Both the position numbers and the translations under genes were made by a program. Below are positions 57,265 through 64,000 of a DNA stretch of 64,000 bases, piece after piece. Each line of letters opens with the position of its first letter. Within the stretch, counting starts at the first letter, position 1. Under the pieces are notes generated by a model, which did not search any database, was not told the origin of the DNA, and saw only the letters and a program-made list of their open reading frames with translations. Source of the stretch: VKMB-3413 sp041027365 (lineage in GTDB: Bacteria > Pseudomonadota > Alphaproteobacteria > Rhizobiales > Rhizobiaceae); NCBI RefSeq assembly GCF_041027365.1, contig NZ_JBFTEH010000006.1, positions 124,001 to 188,000 of the forward strand, in the 5' to 3' direction.

Positions 57265-58161
57265 ATGAGAAGCCGATTCGCCCACCCCTATCTCGTCCTC
57301 GCGACCGTCGCCCTGTTCTGGGGCGGCAATGCGGTCGCCGGCAAGCTCGCCGCCGGCCATGTCTCGCCGATGCTGATCGTCCTGATCCGCTGGACGTTCG
57401 CGACGCTGCTGATCGCGCCCTTCGCCTGGCCGCATGTGCGGCGCGACCGGCTGGTGATCCGCCGCCACCTGCCGACGCTGTTTCTCCTGGGGGCGGCCGG
57501 CTTCGCCTGCTTCAACGCGATCTTCTATCTCGCCGTCACCTACACGACGGCGATCAACGTCACCATCGAGCAGTCGGCGATGCCGCTGATCGTGTTCGTC
57601 GCGAACTTCATCCTGTTCCGCACGGCGGTCATGCCGCTGCAGATCGTCGGGTTCCTGCTGACGCTCGTCGGCGTGCTCCTGACGGCGGGGCACGGCGATC
57701 TCGGCTCGCTGCTCCGCCTCGACCTCAACCGCGGCGACGCGCTGATGATGATCGCGGTGGTGCTCTACGGCGGCTATACGGTGGGGCTCCGGTTCAAGCC
57801 GGCGATCGACTGGCGCGCGATGCTGTTCGTCCTGTCGGCCTCGGCGCTGGTCGTCGCCATCGCCTTCGCCATCGCCGAGTGGTGGCTCGGCTACTCGCAG
57901 CTGCCGGACTGGCAGGGCTTCACGGCATCGCTCTACACCGCCGTCTTCCCCGGCCTCCTCGCCCAGGCGCTCTACATCAAGGGCGTCGAGATGATCGGCC
58001 CGAACCGGGCCAACCTCTTCATCAACCTCGTGCCGATCTTCGGGGCGGTGCTCGCCGTCGCCATCGTCGGCGAACAGTTCCACCTCTACCACCTCCTGGC
58101 GCTCGCCTGCGTCCTCGGCGGCATCACGCTGGCGGAGAAGAGTGCGCGGGGGAAGGCTTAG
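57265..58161 (+). CDS. EamA/DMT-family exporter
   Basis: A 298-residue inner-membrane transporter with ten hydrophobic segments in two EamA halves: FWGGNAVAGKLAAGHVSPMLIVLIRWTFATLLIAP and the second half GGYTVGLRFKPAIDWRAMLFVLSASALVVAIAF. Motifs NVTIEQSAMPLIVFVANF and GPNRANLFINLVPIFGAVLAV are typical of RhaT/YdcZ-like drug/metabolite exporters. The substrate cannot be predicted. It has its own divergent promoter region with purA. Confidence 0.92.
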   Translation: MRSRFAHPYLVLATVALFWGGNAVAGKLAAGHVSPMLIVLIRWTFATLLIAPFAWPHVRRDRLVIRRHLPTLFLLGAAGFACFNAIFYLAVTYTTAINVTIEQSAMPLIVFVANFILFRTAVMPLQIVGFLLTLVGVLLTAGHGDLGSLLRLDLNRGDALMMIAVVLYGGYTVGLRFKPAIDWRAMLFVLSASALVVAIAFAIAEWWLGYSQLPDWQGFTASLYTAVFPGLLAQALYIKGVEMIGPNRANLFINLVPIFGAVLAVAIVGEQFHLYHLLALACVLGGITLAEKSARGKA

Positions 58162-58269
58162 GCCGACCGGGCGAGGACTGGCGGCCTGATCGCACCCGGC
58201 TTGTGGCAGGCGGTGCCAAGCACTAGCTTCGGCCTGCGACGTGGCACGCGCGACGACGGAGATCGACCG

Positions 58270-58494
58270 ATGCTCACCCTTGAGCTATCGCCCGAGGTGA
58301 ACGAACGCCTGGAAACGCTGGCGAAGCGCACGGGGCGTTCGAAGAGCTTCTTCGCAGAAGAGGCCATCCTGCGGCAAATTGAGGATCTCGAAGACGTCTA
58401 CCTCGCAGAGCAGGAACTCGCGGAGGTTCGCGCCGGTCGCAGCCGCACGCGCCCGCTTGCCGACGTCATGAAGACCTATGGCGTGGAGGATTGA
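58270..58494 (+). CDS. Ribbon-helix-helix antitoxin (RelB/DinJ-like)
   Basis: A 74-residue antitoxin. The RHH part is MLTLELSPEVNERLETLAKRTGRSKSFFAEEAI in pieces, followed by a C-terminal toxin-wrapping tail (LAEQELAEVRAGRSRTRPLADVMKTYGVED). It overlaps the toxin gene by 17 bases, the normal arrangement for coupled expression. It should neutralise the toxin and repress its own promoter. Confidence 0.9.
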   Translation: MLTLELSPEVNERLETLAKRTGRSKSFFAEEAILRQIEDLEDVYLAEQELAEVRAGRSRTRPLADVMKTYGVED

Positions 58495-58747
58495 GCTTTC
58501 CGAGGAAGCCGAAAGGAACCTGCAGAAACTGGACCGCCAGACCGTCTCGCGCTTGCTCCGATTCCTTCACGAGCGGGTCGCTAGGCTGGATGACCCTCGC
58601 GCGCTCGGCAAGCCATTGAAGGGCTCCGACCTGGGAAAGTTCTGGCGCTACCGGGTCGGCGATTATCGCATCGTCGCCCATATCGCGGATGCGGAACTGT
58701 TGGTTCTTGTCGTGAGAATCGGGCATCGGCGTGAGGTCTATCGCTGA
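58478..58747 (+). CDS. RelE/ParE-family toxin
   Basis: An 89-residue toxin: MAWRIELSEEAERNLQKLD, RLLRFLHERVARLDDPRALGKPLKG, LGKFWRYRVGDYRIVAHIADAELLVLVVRIGHRREVY. The WRYRVGDYRIV strand and the final GHRREVY are RelE hallmarks (basic residues plus Tyr). Its ATG lies inside the last codons of the antitoxin in another frame. Unlike the two other toxin-antitoxin loci in the window, this module is intact. Confidence 0.92.
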   Translation: MAWRIELSEEAERNLQKLDRQTVSRLLRFLHERVARLDDPRALGKPLKGSDLGKFWRYRVGDYRIVAHIADAELLVLVVRIGHRREVYR

Positions 58748-58839
58748 AACCACAAGGCGTTCGGCTGCCGGACTGGAACGCCGCGACGGCCGGCGAGAGC
58801 GCCCGCAGTCGGCATCTGCGTCTGGCACGACCGAGCGCT

Positions 58840-60276
58840 TCAAGCGGCGAGCGGCTGCGCCACCGGCGCGACTGCGCCCTCGCCTTCGGCGGTGACGAAG
58901 CCGCCGCCGGCGCGCTTCGCCCGGTAGAGCGCCTGGTCGGCCCGCCGGATCAACACCTCGGGCGCGGCGGCTTCGCGCATCGAGGCAAGGCCGATGCTGA
59001 CGCCGACTTCGGCCGCCGTGCCGTCGATCGCGAACGGCGCCTCGATCGCATCGACGATCGCTTCACATAATCGCAGGGCATCGGCTTCGTCGGTGCGCGG
59101 CAACAGGATCGCGAACTCGTCCCCGCCGAGCCGGGCGACGGTCGCCGTCTGCGGCGCCGCCTGCTTCAACCGCGTCCCGACGGCGCGGATCAGCGCGTCG
59201 CCCGCGGGATGGCCGAGCGTGTCGTTCACCTGCTTGAACCGGTCGAGGTCGAGGAGGAGCAGGCTGGTGTCGCGTGAACCCGCCCTGCAGGCGGCGGCCA
59301 GCCTCTCGTTGAAGCAGGCCCGGTTCGGCAGTTCCGTCAGGACGTCGTGGAAGGCGCGGTGGCGCGCCAGCGCCTCGCTCGCGCGAAGGGCCCGGGCGCC
59401 CTTGCGCAGGCTGGCGACGAGAACCGCGACGACCACCAGGATGGCGCACAGGGTGGCGAGAAGCGCAGGCACCATGCGCCCCGCGAGAATCTGCCCCGGC
59501 AGGTGCACCCGCCAGATCAGGTAGCCGACTGCCTGCCCCGCATCGTTGCGGAGCGCGAAGGACAACTCGTCGGTGCGCGGCCGGTCCCGCCAGGAGAACC
59601 GCGCCCCCTCGAACTGATACGTCTGCTGCAATTCCTTGAGGAAGCTGCCGTCGAGATAGTGGACGGCCAGATGGACATAGGCGTCCCGCGGGTCCTGCTT
59701 GATCTTCTGCGTGGAAGGGACGACCGGCTTGACGCTCAGCATGGCGGGGTGGCCGTCGACGACGACGATGTCGTTCGCGCCGGGGCTGCGGATCGTCGGG
59801 TCGGCGCTGTGCCATGTCCCGCTGGCGAGCGCCCGCCGCACCGCCGCCACCATCGGGCGCGCCACCGGCGCGATGGCGTCGTAGACGGCGGGCTCGGCCC
59901 GGCTGGTGCCGAGGGAGGCGTAGATCGGCCGATCCTGCGGATCGAGGATGACGATCCGCTCATGCCCGAAATACATGTTCATCCAGAGGCCGATATTGTC
60001 GTCGATCCAGTCGGGATCGAAGGGCCCGTGCAGATGCCGCACGGCCTCGTCCCAGTCGGTCACGCTCTCCTGGTCGTGGGCGATGCGCCGCACGGCCTGA
60101 TCGAGGATCGAGGCCGCAAGATGCCGGTCGCGCTGGATGACGAGGTCGTTCGCCTCCCGGACCGACACGGCCAGAAGCAGGCAGGCGAGGCCGCCGATCA
60201 ACAGGATCGCCAGGCCGGCAGGCACGGCGACGGTGAGCCAGCGATCGGGATCGGGAAGATAGGAGCGGTTCGGCAT
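58840..60276 (-). CDS. Membrane diguanylate cyclase with CHASE4-like sensor
   Basis: A 478-residue protein that should make cyclic-di-GMP. Two membrane helices (~20-42 LTVAVPAGLAILLIGGLACLLLA; ~265-290 VPALLATLCAILVVVAVLVAS) flank a periplasmic CHASE4-type sensor (DQESVTDWDEAVRHLHG). The GGDEF domain is complete: HDVLTELPNRACFNERL, LLDLDRFKQVNDTLGHPAGD and the active site RLGGDEFAILL. There is no EAL domain. The ATG at 60276 is preferred over the frame opening at 60327. Confidence 0.93.
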   Translation of the reverse strand: MPNRSYLPDPDRWLTVAVPAGLAILLIGGLACLLLAVSVREANDLVIQRDRHLAASILDQAVRRIAHDQESVTDWDEAVRHLHGPFDPDWIDDNIGLWMNMYFGHERIVILDPQDRPIYASLGTSRAEPAVYDAIAPVARPMVAAVRRALASGTWHSADPTIRSPGANDIVVVDGHPAMLSVKPVVPSTQKIKQDPRDAYVHLAVHYLDGSFLKELQQTYQFEGARFSWRDRPRTDELSFALRNDAGQAVGYLIWRVHLPGQILAGRMVPALLATLCAILVVVAVLVASLRKGARALRASEALARHRAFHDVLTELPNRACFNERLAAACRAGSRDTSLLLLDLDRFKQVNDTLGHPAGDALIRAVGTRLKQAAPQTATVARLGGDEFAILLPRTDEADALRLCEAIVDAIEAPFAIDGTAAEVGVSIGLASMREAAAPEVLIRRADQALYRAKRAGGGFVTAEGEGAVAPVAQPLAA

Positions 60277-60403
60277 GCGAGCCTTGTCGCACGCCGCCGC
60301 TAAGAAGTTCCAACGTCCTGTTCGCAAACCATTTTCGGGATGAACAGGAGGTTAAGAGCGCCGTCGGAGCCGAGGCCCCGGCGGCGCGACGCCCGGATGA
60401 AGC

Positions 60404-60433
60404 CGGCGGGCGCTGCCGTGGCAGCGCCCGCCG
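60404..60433 (-). terminator. Strong hairpin after serA, probable terminator
   Basis: CGGCGGGCGCTGCC (60404-60417) pairs perfectly with GGCAGCGCCCGCCG (60420-60433) with a GT apical loop, 12 bases beyond the serA stop. It lacks a T-run. Confidence 0.7.
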
Positions 60434-60445
60434 AGCGTCCGGTCC

Positions 60446-62053
60446 TCAGCCCGTCACTTCCGCGACGTCGAACACCAGCGGCTTGGCGCTGGCGATCGTC
60501 TTGTGAGCGCGGACCTGGTCGAGCACGGCCTCCGGCACCGGCGAATCGACGTAGAGCAGGGCGATGGCGTCGCCGCCCGGGCGATCGCGGCCGAGCTGGA
60601 AGTTGGCGATGTTGACGCCCGCGTTCCCGAACGTGGTGCCGAGCAGGCCGATGATGCCCGGCGCGTCGTTGTTCGTGGTGTAGACCATGTAGCGGCCGAC
60701 CTCGGCGTCGAGATTGATGCCCTTGATCTGGATGAAGCGCGGCTTGCCGTCCGAGAACACCGTGCCGGCGACCGAGCGGGTCTGCTTCTCCGTGGTGATC
60801 GTCAGCTTGATGTAGGTCTCGAAGACGCCGGACTGGTCGCGGCGGGACTCGGTGACCTGGATGCCGCGCTCCTTCGCCATCACCGGCGCCGAGACCATGT
60901 TGACGTCGGCCACCTGGCTCTTCATCAGGCCGGCGAGCGCGGCCGAGGTGAGCGCCTTGGTGTTCATCGTCGACACCGTCCCGTCATAGACGATCTCGAC
61001 CGACTTGATCGGCTCCTCCGTCACCTGGCCGACGAAGGCGCCGAGGCATTCCGACAGCTTGACGAAGGGCGTCAGGATCGGCGCCTCCTCGGCGGTGATC
61101 GAGGGCATGTTGATGGCGTTCGAGACGGCGCCACGGATCAGGTAGTCCGACATCTGCTCGGCGACCTGCAGGGCGACGTTCTCCTGCGCTTCCGAGGTCG
61201 AGGCGCCGAGATGCGGGGTGCAGACGACGTTGTCGAGGCCGAAGAGGACGCTCTCGGTCGCGGGCTCCACCTCGAACACGTCGACGCCGGCGCCGGCCAC
61301 CTTGCCCGACTTCAGCGCCGCGGCGAGATCCGCCTCGACGACGAGGCCGCCTCTGGCGCAGTTGATGATCCGCACGCCGTCCTTCATCTTCTCGATGGCG
61401 GCGGCGTTGATGATGCCCTTGGTCTTGTCGGTCATCGGCGTGTGCAGGGTGATGAAGTCGGCGCGCTTGAAGAGCTCGTCCAGCTCCACCTTCTCGATGC
61501 CGAGCTGCGCGGCGCGCTCGGCCGACAGGAACGGGTCGAAGGCGACGACGCGCATCTTCAGGCCGACGCCGCGCGAGGCGACGATCGAGCCGATATTGCC
61601 GCAGCCGATGATGCCGAGCGTCTTGCCGGTGATCTCGACGCCCATGAAGCGGTTCTTCTCCCACTTGCCGGCCTGCGTCGAAGCGTCGGCGGCGGGAAGC
61701 TGGCGGGCGACGGCGAACATCAGCGCGATGGCGTGCTCGGCCGTGGTGATCGAATTGCCGAAGGGCGTGTTCATCACGATGATGCCCTTCCGGCTGGCGG
61801 CCGGGATGTCGACATTGTCGACGCCGATGCCGGCGCGGCCGATCACCTTCAGCTTGGTCGCCGCCGCGATCAGCTTCTCCGTCGCCTTGGTGGCCGAGCG
61901 GATGGCGAGGCCGTCATACTGGCCGATGATCTCGAGAAGGGCGTCCTTGTCCTTGCCGATGTCGGGCATGTAGTCGACCTCGACGCCGCGGTCGGTGAAG
62001 ATCTGCACGGCGGTGGGCGACAGCTTGTCGGATACGAGTACGCGAGGTGCCAT
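60446..62053 (-). CDS. serA: D-3-phosphoglycerate dehydrogenase
   Basis: Oxidises 3-phosphoglycerate to 3-phosphohydroxypyruvate, the first step of serine synthesis. The 535 residues are the long form: catalytic/NAD domain (VIGRAGIGVDNVDIPAA, LGIIGCGNIGSIVASRG, the His of CTPHLGASTSEAQ), an intervening domain (~320-450) and a C-terminal ACT domain (NNDAPGIIGLLGTTFGNAGVNIA) that may bind serine. serC lies 432 bp upstream on the same strand, so they likely share a transcript across a repeat-rich spacer. Confidence 0.97.
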   Translation of the reverse strand: MAPRVLVSDKLSPTAVQIFTDRGVEVDYMPDIGKDKDALLEIIGQYDGLAIRSATKATEKLIAAATKLKVIGRAGIGVDNVDIPAASRKGIIVMNTPFGNSITTAEHAIALMFAVARQLPAADASTQAGKWEKNRFMGVEITGKTLGIIGCGNIGSIVASRGVGLKMRVVAFDPFLSAERAAQLGIEKVELDELFKRADFITLHTPMTDKTKGIINAAAIEKMKDGVRIINCARGGLVVEADLAAALKSGKVAGAGVDVFEVEPATESVLFGLDNVVCTPHLGASTSEAQENVALQVAEQMSDYLIRGAVSNAINMPSITAEEAPILTPFVKLSECLGAFVGQVTEEPIKSVEIVYDGTVSTMNTKALTSAALAGLMKSQVADVNMVSAPVMAKERGIQVTESRRDQSGVFETYIKLTITTEKQTRSVAGTVFSDGKPRFIQIKGINLDAEVGRYMVYTTNNDAPGIIGLLGTTFGNAGVNIANFQLGRDRPGGDAIALLYVDSPVPEAVLDQVRAHKTIASAKPLVFDVAEVTG

Positions 62054-62131
62054 GGGTCTGGTCCTTGTGACTGCGACGCGGCGACTTCGAGCCGGCGTCG
62101 GAGAATGACGAAAGCGAACGCTGAACTCGGC

Positions 62132-62269
62132 CGTCATCCCGGCTTCGAGCCGGGATCCATGCCTGACCATCTCGGCAGGCAGTCCGATCGAGGAAACGCA
62201 CTCTTCCTCGACCCGATCGGTTCATGTTCGCCGATTTGGAATGGGTCCCGGCTCGAGGCCGGGATGACG
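62132..62269. repeat. Inverted pair of REP-like hairpin elements
   Basis: Element A (62132-62160) has stem ATCCCGGCT/AGCCGGGAT with loop TCG. Element B (62241-62269) is nearly the reverse complement of A, with stem TCCCGGC/GCCGGGA. The CGTCATCCCGGC..CGAGCCGGGA unit is a common alphaproteobacterial repeat. The pair brackets 80 bp of unique sequence, like a BIME doublet, in the serC-serA spacer. Confidence 0.8.
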
Positions 62270-62286
62270 AAGCGGTAAAGCTCGAC

Positions 62287-62478
62287 GCCCTCCCTTCTCC
62301 GGCCTGCGGGAGAAGGTGGCCCGAAGGGCCGCATGAGCGGCTTCGCAGGGCGTGGACCTTGCAGAAACTCCGGTGGCGAGGCGCTGCGGCCCTCACCCGG
62401 CCGGCGCTCCGCGCCGTCCACCCTCTCCCGTTCCGGGAGAGGGGCAGGCGCCCGGCCCTCTCCCGTTGCCGGGAAAGA
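62287..62478. repeat. Dispersed intergenic hairpin repeats, copy 3
   Basis: CCTTCTCC/GGAGAAGG (62293-62316) followed by GGCCCGAAGGGCC and GCATGAGCGG matches 8521-8567. CCCTCACCCGGC, then a small hairpin, then CCTCTCCC/GGGAGAGG (62422-62442) matches 32166-32218. This is the fullest of the three copies. No gene lies in the 432-bp gap 62054-62485. Confidence 0.78.
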
Positions 62479-62485
62479 CGAATGC

Positions 62486-63659
<1,174 letters not shown>

Positions 63660-63661
<2 letters not shown>

Positions 63662-63705
63662 CTGATAGCTACCCTTACAGATAGTTGCCTCTCGTTGGGG
63701 AGAGG
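63660..63705 (-). promoter_or_regulatory. serC-type leader RNA element (two hairpins at the serC start)
   Basis: On the minus strand the leader forms CCTCT/AGAGG (63701-63705 with 63688-63692, 8-base loop) and then ATCTG/CAGAT (63678-63682 with 63660-63664), the second stem taking in the first two bases of the serC start codon. Two small hairpins ending at the start codon, upstream of serC in a probable Rhizobiales, fit the described serC RNA motif. The hairpins are seen; identity with that motif is from memory and needs a covariance search. Confidence 0.55.
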
Positions 63706-64000
63706 TGTCCCACTGACGGCGCTACTCCCGGAGTACCCCTTCGGTCAAGCGACATTTCGGCGACAGCGCGGCGAACATCGCTGCGCCCGGGCGATGGATG
63801 GCCCAGCGCAGTCGCGAGAACACGCTGTCAGACGGGCCCTCCACCTGCGATCGCGGCTCAGTGGAGGCGGCTGGCGACGCGCCGGTAGAGAAGAGGACTA
63901 TTTGCAATTTAAAGCTGTTGACGAAAAACGAATTCTCGTTCAACCTCCGGAATTCAAAGATGTGAGCCTGCGACTGACCTGCGCATCGGAGGTCGTGGCG
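63706..64000. other. Region upstream of serC to the window edge
   Basis: No gene is supported. A markedly AT-richer pocket at ~63895-63960, with AACGA/TCGTT arms around ATTC, probably holds the serC promoter and a binding site. An open frame of 73 codons on the minus strand (63722-63943) has no family character and no ribosome site. Confidence 0.45.

Noticed and set aside
63722..63943. 73-codon minus-strand frame upstream of serC as a leader peptide
   Set aside because: There is no Ser-codon run, no ribosome site and no terminator-antiterminator pair. The two hairpins at the serC start explain the leader better.

Overview
The window is about 64 kb of high-GC DNA from an alphaproteobacterial chromosome, most likely order Hyphomicrobiales (Rhizobiales). 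The grounds are the gene families and neighbourhoods: serC-serA with a serC-type leader, a cspA/small basic protein/rpsU group, the dap genes, a ROK regulator beside a xylose CUT2 transporter, and dispersed hairpin repeats of rhizobial type. A place near Aurantimonadaceae-like bacteria is only a guess. There is no rRNA, tRNA, CRISPR array, prophage or insertion sequence. The window reads as ordinary chromosome with small accessory pockets.

Layout. 0-5 kb: end of an ectoine-type ABC importer, then a LysR-controlled catabolic pair (alpha/beta hydrolase-cupin fusion plus isochorismatase-like hydrolase). 5-9.5 kb: dapE and dapD (lysine/peptidoglycan precursor) with a lytic transglycosylase lipoprotein and a phosphodiester glycosidase between them. 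9.5-16 kb: LOG-family hydrolase, gap, a K+/H+ antiporter, pgk and an SGNH hydrolase. 16-20 kb: a marR-FUSC-DUF1656-HlyD aromatic-acid efflux operon with a visible operator. 20-23 kb: large catalase and cytochrome b561. 23-28 kb: a compact four-gene operon (MDR dehydrogenase, PTPS/QueD-like protein, GT4 glycosyltransferase, methyltransferase) divergent from an unusual GTP cyclohydrolase II. 28-35 kb: glucan glucosyltransferase, a CRTAC1/UnbV protein, a di-haem oxidoreductase and a ROK regulator. 35-38.7 kb: xylFHG. 38.9-41.4 kb: a small pocket with a broken HEPN/MNT module, an isolated flagellar-rod-like gene and an AbiEii-like nucleotidyltransferase pair. 41-48.8 kb: gyrB, thioesterase, P450, DUF3616 protein, cold-shock protein and S21. 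49-55.7 kb: MarR regulator, DUF4396 protein, RNase Z-like hydrolase, polysaccharide deacetylase and a long low-complexity membrane protein. 55.7-64 kb: purA, DMT exporter, an intact RelBE-type module, a diguanylate cyclase, serA and serC.

The strongest candidate for an undescribed system is the 23.4-28.1 kb cluster. Its PTPS/QueD-like protein keeps the fold signature but has lost the catalytic Cys, one zinc His and the catalytic Asp-His pair. It is translationally coupled to a glycosyltransferase and a methyltransferase and sits beside an N-terminally extended RibA. This suggests biosynthesis of a glycosylated, methylated pterin- or pyrimidine-derived small molecule, or an unknown use of the fold. 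Second-tier points are two toxin-antitoxin genes with clean single-base frameshifts, the ROK/di-haem/CRTAC1 operon opposite xylFHG with a 23-bp operator-like dyad, and an 18-bp self-complementary minisatellite that encodes the same peptide on both strands.
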